A model generated the notes under the pieces. The model was not told the DNA's origin and did not search any database. It saw only the letters and a program-made list of their open reading frames with translations. The translations under genes were made by a program, and so were the position numbers. From an uncultured Christensenellaceae bacterium (lineage in GTDB: Bacteria; Bacillota; Clostridia; Christensenellales; Borkfalkiaceae), in NCBI GenBank assembly GCA_910588615.1, contig CAJUOI010000001.1, positions 28,318 to 92,317 on the forward strand: DNA of 64,000 bases, in the 5' to 3' direction. Shown here one piece after another: positions 42,523 to 52,485 of the stretch (its first letter is position 1; each line of letters opens with the position of its first letter).

Positions 42523-43454
42523 TGAGGAGCGCCGCTAAAACGGGGCTTTCGCGCAGAGCGAAAAACAATATAAGCTGCTATCTGATGTGCGGCTTGCCCG
42601 TGCTCGGATTCTTCATCTTTGCGCTCGTGCCTCTCGTCATTTCGCTGTATTTGAGTTTTACGGAACTGAGCACGCTCAATTTCTACTCTGCAACCTTTAA
42701 CGGAATCGAAAATTTCAAGAAACTGTTCTCCGATCCGTTGTTCGGAAAATCCATTGCGAACACGCTGTACGCCATGATTTCGGTACCGCTCTCCATGTTT
42801 CTGGGGCTTCTGATCGCTCAGGTTCTGACGCGGGATTTACTGAAAGGGAAACGTTTTTTCCGAACGCTTTTCTTTATTCCGTACGTCTGTTCCACGGTTG
42901 CGGTTACCCTCGTGTTTAAGTGGATGTTCAACACGGAATTCGGCGTGATCAACAATCTGCTCGGCACGAAAATCAACTTTTTCCTTAAAGAAAAGCTGTT
43001 TATGCCGTTGATGATCTTTATTACGACTTGGACGGGTACGGGTTATTATATCATTTTGTTTCAAGCGGCGCTCACGAACGTGAATCCGTCCCTTGTGGAG
43101 GCGGCGAAGATCGACGGCGCGGGACCGATCAGACGGTTTTTCGCCATCACCGTTCCCACGATTTCTCCCACGACGTTCTATCTTCTCGTCATGGGCGTGA
43201 TCGGAGGCTTGCAGTCGTTTACCTGGTTTCAGATTATCTGCGACCCCATTCAGGCGAGCGGATACGGTTGGGGTCCGGGAGACAGGGGGATCACGATCGT
43301 GTACTACGTTTACAACAAGGCGTTTGCGACGGGCACGGGCGTCATTCAGGGCGGCGTCGCCGCCGCGGCGGCATGGGTGTTGGCGGCAGGCATTCTTCTG
43401 ATCACCGTCCTCAATTTCAAACTGTCGAAATATTGGGTGCATTATGAGAACTGA
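42522..43454 (+). CDS. ABC sugar transporter permease (MalF/UgpA-like)
   Basis: A 310-residue membrane protein with about six helices. The cytosolic coupling motif EAAKIDGAGPIRRFFAITVP is of the EAA type that contacts the ATPase. It pairs with the following permease. ATG 42522 overlaps the preceding stop by 1 nt (TGATG). No ATPase gene is in the operon; such Firmicutes importers commonly share one MsmK-type ATPase encoded elsewhere. Confidence 0.92.
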   Translation: MRSAAKTGLSRRAKNNISCYLMCGLPVLGFFIFALVPLVISLYLSFTELSTLNFYSATFNGIENFKKLFSDPLFGKSIANTLYAMISVPLSMFLGLLIAQVLTRDLLKGKRFFRTLFFIPYVCSTVAVTLVFKWMFNTEFGVINNLLGTKINFFLKEKLFMPLMIFITTWTGTGYYIILFQAALTNVNPSLVEAAKIDGAGPIRRFFAITVPTISPTTFYLLVMGVIGGLQSFTWFQIICDPIQASGYGWGPGDRGITIVYYVYNKAFATGTGVIQGGVAAAAAWVLAAGILLITVLNFKLSKYWVHYEN

Positions 43455-44349
43455 AAATTCCGTTGCGATCGTGCCGAAAAGAATCAAGAGTAGCGCGAAA
43501 GTTAAGCGCGTTGCCGTGCAGACGGCGCTTTATCTCGTGCTCGCCGTACTTGCGCTCATTGTATTGTTGCCCTTCTATTTCATGCTCGAAAGCTCGTTTA
43601 AGACGTACGGCGAGGCGCTCGGTACGTTTACCTGGTTCCCCAAAGAGCCGAGCGTGGAGGGGTACCGCTACATTCTCGGCAACAATCCCTATAACATTAA
43701 TTTGTTGGGCAATTTCGGGATCACGCTGCTGATCACCGTGCCTACGATGCTCGTCGGTGTGTTCGTTTCCGCGCTTGCGGCATTCACCTTCGCCAAGCGG
43801 CAGTTCGACGGGAACGGTATCCTGTTCTCCATTCTGCTCTTTACGATGATGATTCCGGGGACGATTCTCATGATGCCGCAGTACATTATTTTCGCCGATC
43901 TCGACCTCATCGGCACGGTGATTCCCTTAATGCTCCCCGGTATGTTCGGTTCGGCGACTTGCGTGTTCTTTCTGCGGCAGTTCATCCGCGGGATCCCGGA
44001 CAGTCTGATCGACGCGGCAAAGCTGGACGGAATGAATTATTTTAAAATTTTCGTTTATCTGATTCTGCCGCTCAGCTGGCCTGCGCTCATTTCCCAGATC
44101 GTGCTGTGGTTTATCGGCGGTTATAACGATTATATGGGACCGCTCATCTATTTGCAGTCGAACGACGTGAGCGAACAGACGCTTCAGGTCGCGCTGGCGT
44201 ACTTCTCTTCGTCGCAGAACAGCGGTATGGAGAACATTCCCGCAATCATGGCGTCGTCGGTGCTCTCGATCATTCCGTTGCTCGTGCTCTATATCGCGTT
44301 CCAAAAATTCTTTATCTCGGGAATCGCGGTGTCCGGTATGAAGGATTAA
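43444..44349 (+). CDS. ABC sugar transporter permease (MalG/UgpE-like)
   Basis: A 301-residue partner permease with six helices and the coupling motif DAAKLDGMNYFKIFVYLILP. It overlaps the first permease gene by 11 nt and ends 27 nt before a glycosidase gene. Membrane location and coupling to a shared ATPase are as for its partner. Confidence 0.92.
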   Translation: MRTENSVAIVPKRIKSSAKVKRVAVQTALYLVLAVLALIVLLPFYFMLESSFKTYGEALGTFTWFPKEPSVEGYRYILGNNPYNINLLGNFGITLLITVPTMLVGVFVSALAAFTFAKRQFDGNGILFSILLFTMMIPGTILMMPQYIIFADLDLIGTVIPLMLPGMFGSATCVFFLRQFIRGIPDSLIDAAKLDGMNYFKIFVYLILPLSWPALISQIVLWFIGGYNDYMGPLIYLQSNDVSEQTLQVALAYFSSSQNSGMENIPAIMASSVLSIIPLLVLYIAFQKFFISGIAVSGMKD

Positions 44350-44376
44350 AAAGGTAATTGATAAGGAGGAAATTAT

Positions 44377-46065
44377 ATGAAAAAACGAAATTTAGTCGGC
44401 ATTGCCGTGGCGGGGTTGCTCGCGTTGGCGATACCGCTTTCCGCTTGCGGGAACGGTGCGACGGAGCTGTCCTATTCCACGGGAATCAACGCGGAAGGGC
44501 TCTACGATAACGAGCTGTTTTACAGGAACGATCTCGTCTTTCAGGACGCGCCCGATCCCGGCGCAATTTACGAGGACGGATGGTTTTACACCGTAACGAC
44601 GGGCGCGCCCTTCAAGTGCTACCGTACGCAGAATTTTGCGAATTGGGAATACATGGGGTTTGCCTTTACGCCCGCCGAGGATGCGTGGTCTTACGGCAAC
44701 TATTGGGCTCCCGAGATCATCAAGAGCAAGGCGGACGGAAAATTTTATCTGTACTATTCGGCGGGTGCGCGCGAGTTTCCCGTCGGTGCGAACGATGCGG
44801 GGATGAACGAACGTATGCGCATCGGGGTCGCCGTTTCGGATAACGTATACGGACCGTACCGCGAGTGCCGAGATTCCGAGCAAAAGACGGTAAGTTTCGA
44901 TATTGCGCGGAGCGATAAGGGTCTCGAACTCATCGGCAATGCTTCCGCGAAGATTTTCGCGGCAATCGACGCGCATCCCTTCTACGACGGCGACGAACTC
45001 TATATGTATTTTGTGAAGCACACCGACAGAAATAAGTCGGGCAACAGTCTTTGGGGCATGAAGATGAAGTCGATGACCGAGCCCGATTATTCCACGTTGA
45101 CGAAGCTTGCCGAGCCGCGCTATGCAACTCTCGGCGGGGCGATCATCAACACAGAGGACGAAAACAGCGTCAACGAAGCGCCCTGGATGACGAAGCATAC
45201 GAGCGTAAACGCACGGGGAGAAGAGGTTACGAAATATTATCTCACTTTCTCGATTTACGGCTATACCGACCGAAGATATTCGGTCTGCACGGCGGTAAGC
45301 GATTCTCCGCTCGGCGAGTTTACCAAGCTCGACGGCTCGCACGGTCAGCCTTTCCACGGGATCGATCTCGATTTCGACCATATGTCGGGAACGGGACATC
45401 ACAGCCTTGTTGAGGCGGACGGGGAAACGTTCATTATCTATCACGCGCATACCGACCGCGAGCACGGCAGCAACCAGCGAGCAATCGCCGTCGACCGCGT
45501 ATCTTGGGTGTACGACGAGGAGCTCGGCTACGATATTCTGCATAGCAACGGACCGACTTACAGCTTGCAGCCCGTCCCTGCGGGGGCGAGCGGATACCGC
45601 AACCTTGCAGGAGAAGCGACGGTTACCGCCACGAACGCGGAAGCTGGTTTTTCGACCGAGCTTCTCAACGACGGACTGATTGCGGTGCACAGCTACGATA
45701 ACGATAAGGAATTCCGCGTCGGCGCAAAGGGAACGGAAATTACTTTGGAGTTTGCAAAGGAAAAGAGCGTGCGCGCGGTCATGGTATACAACAGCCGCGA
45801 CAACTGGCTCGCGTTTGCCAAGATCGATTCCGTAGCATTCGACGGTTCGGACGGAAAATTCGTCATTAAAAATCTGGCGTTCCCCGAGGCGTACTATTGG
45901 GAGGATCTGTCGCAGATGCGTCCCGGCGGTGCGGCGATTGCCGAATTTAAAGAAATCAAAGTAAAAAAGATCACGTTCAAAATTTCGGAAAAGCTGAAAA
46001 AGGACGTATCGGACGCAGATTACGCGGGAATCGCAATCTCGGAAATTGCGGTGCTCGGCAAATAA
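44377..46065 (+). CDS. GH43 glycosidase lipoprotein with C-terminal beta-sandwich
   Basis: A 562-residue lipoprotein (signal ending in PLSAC). The GH43 five-bladed propeller spans about 50-390: catalytic base Asp in QDAPDPGAIYEDG, WAPEIIK, and HHSLVEADGETFIIYH near the end of the propeller. The C-terminal region (about 405-562) looks like a carbohydrate-binding beta-sandwich (F5/8-type). It would release arabinose or xylose from glycan at the cell surface. An AAGGAGG site precedes the ATG. The following lipoprotein gene starts 20 nt after its stop. Confidence 0.88.
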   Translation: MKKRNLVGIAVAGLLALAIPLSACGNGATELSYSTGINAEGLYDNELFYRNDLVFQDAPDPGAIYEDGWFYTVTTGAPFKCYRTQNFANWEYMGFAFTPAEDAWSYGNYWAPEIIKSKADGKFYLYYSAGAREFPVGANDAGMNERMRIGVAVSDNVYGPYRECRDSEQKTVSFDIARSDKGLELIGNASAKIFAAIDAHPFYDGDELYMYFVKHTDRNKSGNSLWGMKMKSMTEPDYSTLTKLAEPRYATLGGAIINTEDENSVNEAPWMTKHTSVNARGEEVTKYYLTFSIYGYTDRRYSVCTAVSDSPLGEFTKLDGSHGQPFHGIDLDFDHMSGTGHHSLVEADGETFIIYHAHTDREHGSNQRAIAVDRVSWVYDEELGYDILHSNGPTYSLQPVPAGASGYRNLAGEATVTATNAEAGFSTELLNDGLIAVHSYDNDKEFRVGAKGTEITLEFAKEKSVRAVMVYNSRDNWLAFAKIDSVAFDGSDGKFVIKNLAFPEAYYWEDLSQMRPGGAAIAEFKEIKVKKITFKISEKLKKDVSDADYAGIAISEIAVLGK

Positions 46066-46084
46066 GGGAAAAGGGGAGACGGTT

Positions 46085-49000
46085 ATGAAAAAGAAATATT
46101 TTTTAATCGGCGGACTTTGCGCTGCGATGGCGGCTTGCTTGATTACGGCTTGCGCGACGAAGGTTGATCCGTTTGACGATAGCAAGTTCGGCGGTTCCTC
46201 CAACGACGAGAGCAACGAGCTCGTTACGGATAAAAAAGTCAAAATCGACGGCAAGCTCGACGAGGACTGCTGGCAGAACCAAAAAGAATTCGATTTCACC
46301 TATCAGAACGTGCGCGTTCGGGTGAAAACGGTGTTCGGCGACCTCGGCTTCTACGTCGGCTACGAAGTGGCGGACGCGCAGGTCTACGCGGTGGAAGGGC
46401 GCGACGTCTGGAAGGGCTCCTCCGTAGAAATGTACGTTGACAGAGGGGACGCGACCAAGAAGAGCGAACGCACCTTCCAATACCGTCTGGGTGCGCTCGA
46501 CCAATGGGAAACCCTGTACGGCTACGAGACGAAAGAGGACAGCTGGAGCATGACTTACCTGCCGATTTACGGTAAAACGCAGGTGCAGGGCATCGTTAAT
46601 TCGGGAAATACGGAGGGCATGACGGCGGAGATTTTCGTTCGCTGGGACGCGCTCGGCTACGACTTTACGAAGGAGAATTTCACTCCGCCCGAAAGGGTGA
46701 AAATCATGCCCGTATACAACCAATCCTCGGGCGCTGAGATGGATTCCGCCCGTACCTATTGGGTAAATAACGGTGGAGATCTCGGAAACCCGATGCACTA
46801 TTGGCTCTTCGATAAGGACGGCTTCGTTGATGCGGATGCGGTGAGCGCGACGATCGGCGACAGTTCTTACGGCAGAGCGAAGTCGGCGGGATGGGACGTC
46901 GGCAGGGAGTCGGAGGGCGTCGTCCGCAGTAAGACGGCGGGAGATCAGTACATTTTCTTCAAAGGGATCTACGAGACCGATTATGCTGTAACAGCGCTCG
47001 TCGAATACAAGGACGCGCTCGAATATTGGGCGAACAATCTGTACTGGCAGAAAGACCCCTATCCGAAGGCAGGCTTGATTCTTGCCTCCGATACGACGAT
47101 ACAGGCGTATCTGCTCAACTACGACAGCGAACACCGCCACGGGGTCGGCGAGGGAATGTTTTTTAGAAAGGGCAATCCCGAACCGCGCGACGTATGGCAG
47201 CTTTACGGGTTTAAATCGCTGGATAGTGAATTGCCTGTCGGCGCCACGAACGGAAAAGTGCGCCTGACGGGCGTGAAATCGGGCAGATACCTTCTCGTAT
47301 TCGCGGGAACGGAAGAAACGGCGAAATTCGGCGGGACTTTCGTCGGAATGCAGGAGATCGCGGAAACGGCGGGCAACGCCGCGCCGGGGTTCTATACGCT
47401 CGGCTGCGAGGTGGAGTTCAGCGATTACGCCGTTACCACGGACGCGGACGTGATTACGGGGCTTACCGGCAGCGTCCTTTCCGTTTTGAAGCTCGACCAG
47501 AAGAACGGCGGAGCACTTACGGTGGGGCAGCTCGGATACCGTATCGGCGAAACCGCCACGGTACAGGTAACCTGTTACGAAAATTACAAGCTCACCTCGT
47601 TGAAGGTGAACGGACAAGAAAAGATTTCCGAGCTCACCGTGGACGGTGAGCTGACCGTGGAAATGAGCGAAGGCGAAATGACGGTAACGCCCGTTTTCGA
47701 AAGAGTGAACGATACTAAGCTCGTCGAGGGCTTCCTGCACTATATCGAGAAGAACGCGCGCCCGAAGAGCGTTTCCGTGCTGATTACGGGCGAGACGCCC
47801 GACGGCGGAAAGGTGTTCCTGCAAGTCAATCCTTCCGCGGCGGACGGGAACAATCGGGCGGAGTATTATGCGAATCTGCCGAACGGCGCATACAAGGCGC
47901 GCGTGCTGGTGGACGGGATCTACCGTGCGAGCAAGGACTTTGAAGTAAACGGCGAAAAAGTAACGCTTTCCGACGTTGAAACGCCGCTCAACTGGGTGTT
48001 TGTCGGCGACGTCGAAACGAAGAAGGACGGCTCCGTTATCGTCCGCGGATATAACCAATACCGCGAAGTGGCGAACAGGACGGCGACGGATTACTTTGGA
48101 ATGACCGCATACCATTTCCGCGAAGACGGTAACTTCGGCGTAGAAGGAACGTGGGAGACGGGCGGCTTCGGCATCAAAATCGATAACGTCTTGTACCGCA
48201 TTCATGCAATGCGCTTCAACGCAAGTGAAATCTATCTCTATATCGAAGTGGACGGCGGAGCAAGTCAGGAGTACAGAGGGATATATCATTCGCTCTCGGG
48301 TACAGGCGCGCCGCTCACGATGGACGTGTACTATTTCAACGGGGAATTCCGTTTCCTGTTCGACGGTACGACTTCCTTTACCGTGAACAGAGAGAATACC
48401 TCCAACGAGGCGTTGCACGTTCTCTTCAACACAAGCAAGACGAAATATCTCGGGCTCATTACGGTCGGTAAGGATATGGTGTTCCAGGACTACGATTTCG
48501 CGTTCAACGAAGAGGATACCAAAGCGATGTTCAACGGCGACACCGAGGAGAATGTGTATACCGTATCGGGTACGTTCTCCTATGCGAGCGGTCTGTATAC
48601 GGCGGGCGATACCGTGAGCGTATCCTCGCGCAGATATTCGGGCACGGTAAACGGCAATAACTGGTCGATCGAACTTCCGGACGGCGTGCACGAAATTACG
48701 CTGACAAGCAGCCGTTTCCGCACCAAGACGGTGTCCGTAACCGTAAGCGGCGGCAGCATAACGGTAAACGAGAACGTTGTGTTTACGCAGATCAAAATGG
48801 AAAATGCGAGCGCCGTCGAATACGAGGACGACGTAAATAACGACTTCAAAATCGTGGGCGGTACGTGGACGGCTTCTTACTTTGCCGGTGTGAAAGCGGG
48901 CAGCGGGATCCGAATCGACGCGAATATGCACCGCGCCGACGGGAAAAGCTTGCAGTACGGCGATTGGCAGACGGGCGGATTCTTTATCGGGAATGATTCG

Positions 49001-51094
49001 AACACCTATATCGTGTTCCTGAAATCCATGGAAAACGGTTCTCAGATCATGATCGGCGAAACGCAGAACGCTTGGGGCAGCTGGTGGTGGTACGACTTGC
49101 CCGTATCCTTCGGCGGCACCGGCGACGAGCTCGATTTTTCCTTCGTATACCTACCGGGATCGATCACGCTCATGCTCGGCGGACGGACGGTGGTTACGAT
49201 CACGGCGGACACGACGGGCACGGGCGAAGGGAAGGGTGCCTGTAAGCCGACGGCATTCGACAGTTTGAACGGCTTGTTCGCAAGCGATATTTCTCAGTAT
49301 AAAGTGGGACTTCGCCTTGCGCACTCGCCGAGCGACGACAAGGGTGTGTTCTTCAAGAACGTAAAATACGCGCCCGTAACCGAAATTCCCGCCGATATGA
49401 AGGGCAGCGTCAAGCTTCCCGCAACGGCAGCCGACGGACTTACGATTACCGCAGAGAACGGAAAACTCGCGGGACTTGTCGGAGAAACGGTCGTTTTGAT
49501 CTTCGACTTGGCGGATGGCAAGACGGTTTCTGCGCTCACCCTTGACGGAACGGACGTTCTTTCCAAACTTTCGGGCGGCAAGCTTGCGATCGTTCTGACG
49601 GCGGGCGAGCACGTGCTCGAAGTCGAGACGGAAGGGGTTTCGGTGTATGCGGTAACGGGTAGGCTCGGCTACGCCGCAGGGCTCTACCGGACGGGAGACA
49701 AGGTTACGATTTCTTCGGGAACCTTCATGGGTACGCTTTCGGGTGAAAATTGGACGATCAAGCTTCCCGACGGCACGCACAAGGTTACGTTCGAAAGCGA
49801 GCGGTTCGTTTCCGAGACGGTAACGGTTACGGTGAACGGCGCGGCGGCTACGGTGAGCGAGAAGGTCGAATTCGGTCAAATCAAATTTACGGAAGATTCG
49901 CATTACGAGCGCGACGGAAACGACGTGCTAACGCCGACGAACCCGTGGACGGGCGCATACTTTGCCGGAATCGACGCAGCAAGCGGAATCCGTGCCGATA
50001 TCAGATTGCAGAGAGAGGACGGAAACTTCACGATCGAAGGCAGCTGGGGTACGGGCGGCTTCATGCTGAAAAAGAACGGCGTAGAGTTTTTGATTTACGT
50101 TATGAGGACAAACAGCGGGGAAGTATACGTCTACTTACAGACGTCGTCGACGTGGGCGACCTACGAGTACCATGGGGTTTACACCTACGTACAGGGTACG
50201 GGCGCGCCGATCGAGCTTTCGCTCGTCTATCTCGGCGACGAATTGCACCTGCTGATCAACCGCAAGGCGGTACTTTCGCTCAACGCAAGCAATTATCAGA
50301 GCGGAAATGCGGGCGGCAACGATCATACGCCTTACGTCGGATTATTCACCAAGGGCGCAAACGATACGGTAAGTATCGGCATAGCGACGATGGATACGGG
50401 CGCCCAGACGAAAATCCGTTACACGAAACTTGCGTATTCGCCCGTCAGCGCGCTTCCCGACGATATGAAAGTAACGAATAATACGGGTAAGCTGCTCGAT
50501 GATCCCAATCTGGCGAGCGATTATACGGACGGAAGCATCGGGCTCGGAGCGCGCGCGACGCACTGGCTCAAAGACCCCACGGGAGCGGAACGGTTTTTAA
50601 CCTCCGACGCGCAGGGCAATTTCGTAATCGGCTACACGTTGCAGCGTATGGACGGATACTTCGAGCAGGAGGGCTCGTGGGATACGCCTTACTTCCAAAT
50701 TTATATCGGCGGTACGGAATATACTTTCTTCGCCATGCGCGAGAACGCTTCGACGACGGTGTTCTATCTGAACAGCGCAACCCGGAATCTCGAATTCCGC
50801 GTTCCCTACGAATATCGGGGCACGGGCGCGCCGCTTACGATTTCGGTGGCGTTCAGCTCGGACGATCATCTGCTGCATATCCTTCTCGGAGGAACGCATT
50901 ACGCCTTCGAAGTTACGAATGCGGCGGGCAGCAGCTTTGAAACGATGTATGCGGAAAACGGGAAAATTCTCGGATTCCGTTGCGGCGTGTTTGCAGGCGT
51001 TGTTTCCGACCTCTCTTACGCCGTAACCAAGGCGGAGGTCGATGTTCAGTTGCAGGAGTGGGGCACGGCGACGAAGGTCAGCGTGAGCGCTTAA
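46085..51094 (+). CDS. giant modular carbohydrate-binding lipoprotein
   Basis: A 1669-residue lipoprotein (lipobox LITAC; ATG 46085 follows GGGGAGA). Residues about 40-250 form a CBM9-like domain (KKVKIDGKLDEDCWQ). The rest is repeats of two kinds. Beta-sandwich modules of about 200 residues have a core like REDGNFGVEGTWETGGFGIK, near residues 680, 950, 1310 and 1520, with a fainter one near 300. Carboxypeptidase-regulatory-like modules (YTVSGTFSYASGLYTAGDTV and VYAVTGRLGYAAGLYRTGDK) lie near 822 and 1187. No catalytic signature is seen, so it probably holds substrate at the surface for the GH43, GH4 and esterase enzymes of the same operon. Confidence 0.82.
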   Translation: MKKKYFLIGGLCAAMAACLITACATKVDPFDDSKFGGSSNDESNELVTDKKVKIDGKLDEDCWQNQKEFDFTYQNVRVRVKTVFGDLGFYVGYEVADAQVYAVEGRDVWKGSSVEMYVDRGDATKKSERTFQYRLGALDQWETLYGYETKEDSWSMTYLPIYGKTQVQGIVNSGNTEGMTAEIFVRWDALGYDFTKENFTPPERVKIMPVYNQSSGAEMDSARTYWVNNGGDLGNPMHYWLFDKDGFVDADAVSATIGDSSYGRAKSAGWDVGRESEGVVRSKTAGDQYIFFKGIYETDYAVTALVEYKDALEYWANNLYWQKDPYPKAGLILASDTTIQAYLLNYDSEHRHGVGEGMFFRKGNPEPRDVWQLYGFKSLDSELPVGATNGKVRLTGVKSGRYLLVFAGTEETAKFGGTFVGMQEIAETAGNAAPGFYTLGCEVEFSDYAVTTDADVITGLTGSVLSVLKLDQKNGGALTVGQLGYRIGETATVQVTCYENYKLTSLKVNGQEKISELTVDGELTVEMSEGEMTVTPVFERVNDTKLVEGFLHYIEKNARPKSVSVLITGETPDGGKVFLQVNPSAADGNNRAEYYANLPNGAYKARVLVDGIYRASKDFEVNGEKVTLSDVETPLNWVFVGDVETKKDGSVIVRGYNQYREVANRTATDYFGMTAYHFREDGNFGVEGTWETGGFGIKIDNVLYRIHAMRFNASEIYLYIEVDGGASQEYRGIYHSLSGTGAPLTMDVYYFNGEFRFLFDGTTSFTVNRENTSNEALHVLFNTSKTKYLGLITVGKDMVFQDYDFAFNEEDTKAMFNGDTEENVYTVSGTFSYASGLYTAGDTVSVSSRRYSGTVNGNNWSIELPDGVHEITLTSSRFRTKTVSVTVSGGSITVNENVVFTQIKMENASAVEYEDDVNNDFKIVGGTWTASYFAGVKAGSGIRIDANMHRADGKSLQYGDWQTGGFFIGNDSNTYIVFLKSMENGSQIMIGETQNAWGSWWWYDLPVSFGGTGDELDFSFVYLPGSITLMLGGRTVVTITADTTGTGEGKGACKPTAFDSLNGLFASDISQYKVGLRLAHSPSDDKGVFFKNVKYAPVTEIPADMKGSVKLPATAADGLTITAENGKLAGLVGETVVLIFDLADGKTVSALTLDGTDVLSKLSGGKLAIVLTAGEHVLEVETEGVSVYAVTGRLGYAAGLYRTGDKVTISSGTFMGTLSGENWTIKLPDGTHKVTFESERFVSETVTVTVNGAAATVSEKVEFGQIKFTEDSHYERDGNDVLTPTNPWTGAYFAGIDAASGIRADIRLQREDGNFTIEGSWGTGGFMLKKNGVEFLIYVMRTNSGEVYVYLQTSSTWATYEYHGVYTYVQGTGAPIELSLVYLGDELHLLINRKAVLSLNASNYQSGNAGGNDHTPYVGLFTKGANDTVSIGIATMDTGAQTKIRYTKLAYSPVSALPDDMKVTNNTGKLLDDPNLASDYTDGSIGLGARATHWLKDPTGAERFLTSDAQGNFVIGYTLQRMDGYFEQEGSWDTPYFQIYIGGTEYTFFAMRENASTTVFYLNSATRNLEFRVPYEYRGTGAPLTISVAFSSDDHLLHILLGGTHYAFEVTNAAGSSFETMYAENGKILGFRCGVFAGVVSDLSYAVTKAEVDVQLQEWGTATKVSVSA

Positions 51095-51105
51095 AAAACG
51101 AAACT

Positions 51106-51137
51106 GTTCGACTCCCCTCTGCGGAGGGGAGCCGAAC
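51106..51137 (+). other. intergenic hairpin before GH4 gene
   Basis: GTTCG-x-CTCCCCTC, loop TGCG, then GAGGGGAG-x-CGAAC forms a stem of 13 pairs between the giant lipoprotein and GH4 genes. With no T-run it may mark an mRNA processing or stability site that lets the downstream part differ in level. Confidence 0.6.
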
Positions 51138-51155
51138 CAAAACAGGAGTAAAAAA

Positions 51156-52460
51156 ATGAAAGTAACTTTTATCGGCGCGGGAAGCACGATGTTTGCCAAA
51201 AATCTCTTCGGCGACCTGATGCTTTTGCCAGAAATCGAGGGGTTTACGGCGTCTCTGTTCGACATCGACCCCGTACGGCTGAAGGAGAGCGAGGATCTCG
51301 TCAACCGTCTTGCAAAGCTCTTCGGCAAAAAGGTGAAGGTGGAGGCGACGACCGATCGCATTCGGGCGTTGACTGGCGCGGACTACGTGATCAACGCCAT
51401 TCAGGTGGGCGGCTACAAGCCCTGTACCGTTACCGATTTCGAGGTGCCGAAAAAATACGGGCTCAGGCAGACGATTGCCGACACGCTCGGGATCGGCGGG
51501 ATTTTCCGCGCGCTCCGCACGATCCCCGTGCTCGAAGGAATCGCGCGGGATATGGAAAGGGTCTGTCCGAACGCTTATTTCCTCAATTACGTAAACCCTA
51601 TGGCGATCCTTACCGCCTATATGCAGACGCAGACGGGGATCAAGACGGTGGGACTCTGCCACAGCGTTCAGGTGTGCGTCAAGGAACTGTTGACGCCCAT
51701 CGGCATGGCGAATAAAATCGAGGGGCACAAGGAGAAAATCGCGGGCATCAACCATATGGCGTGGCTGTTGGAGCTGCGCGACAGGGAGGGGAACGATCTC
51801 TATCCCGAAGTCAAACGCCGCTGTGCAATGCCCGAAAAATACGACTGCGGGGCAGATCTCATCCGTCGCGAAATGATGTTCCGTTTCGGCTATTACATCA
51901 CCGAGTCGAGCGAGCACACGGCGGAGTACAATCCCTATTTCATCAAATCGAAGTATCCCGAACTGATCGACAGATTCAAAATTCCTCTCGACGAATATCC
52001 CCGCCGCTGCGAACAGCAGATTGCGGACTGGAACGGGCAGCGCGACCGGCTACTGAACGGGGAACTCTCCCACGAGCTTTCGCGCGAGTACGGCGCGCAC
52101 ATTATCTGTGCGCTCGAAACGGGAAAAACCTATTCGTTCAACGGCAACGTGATGAACGAAAACCTCATTTCCAATCTGCCGAAAAATGCGTGCGTGGAAG
52201 TGCCCGTTCTCGTCAATCAAAACGGATTTCTGCCCTGCGCCGTGGGTGATTTGCCCGAGCAGTGCGCCGCGCTCAACCGAACGAATATCAACGTGCAGAT
52301 TCTCGCCTTGCAGGCTGCGCTCTCCAAGAAGAGGGAGGACGTGTACATGGCGGCGTACCTCGATCCGCACACGCGTTCCGAGCTCTCGCTCGACGATATC
52401 AAATCGCTTTGCGACGATTTGTTCGAGGCGCACGGCGATTGGTTGCCTCAGTACCGTTGA
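51156..52460 (+). CDS. GH4 alpha-galactosidase/alpha-glucosidase-type enzyme
   Basis: A 434-residue NAD- and Mn-dependent glycosidase of family GH4, which works by an oxidation-elimination-reduction cycle in the cytosol. Motifs: the N-terminal NAD-binding FIGAGSTMFAKNLFGDL, NYVNPMAI, the metal-binding Cys and His in GLCHSVQ, and GINHMAW. The sequence fits the alpha-galactosidase (MelA-like) subgroup best, as judged by the LCHSVQ region. It has no signal peptide, so it handles imported sugars. An AGGAG site precedes the ATG. Confidence 0.9.
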   Translation: MKVTFIGAGSTMFAKNLFGDLMLLPEIEGFTASLFDIDPVRLKESEDLVNRLAKLFGKKVKVEATTDRIRALTGADYVINAIQVGGYKPCTVTDFEVPKKYGLRQTIADTLGIGGIFRALRTIPVLEGIARDMERVCPNAYFLNYVNPMAILTAYMQTQTGIKTVGLCHSVQVCVKELLTPIGMANKIEGHKEKIAGINHMAWLLELRDREGNDLYPEVKRRCAMPEKYDCGADLIRREMMFRFGYYITESSEHTAEYNPYFIKSKYPELIDRFKIPLDEYPRRCEQQIADWNGQRDRLLNGELSHELSREYGAHIICALETGKTYSFNGNVMNENLISNLPKNACVEVPVLVNQNGFLPCAVGDLPEQCAALNRTNINVQILALQAALSKKREDVYMAAYLDPHTRSELSLDDIKSLCDDLFEAHGDWLPQYR

Positions 52461-52485
52461 TCCCAAAGAAAAATAGGAGACGAAT

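Noticed and set aside
46103..48931. Long minus-strand open frame opposite the giant lipoprotein gene
   Set aside because: It is a mirror frame caused by the codon bias of the plus-strand gene. Its sequence is Arg/His-rich with no signal peptide or motif, while the plus-strand product has a lipobox and repeats.
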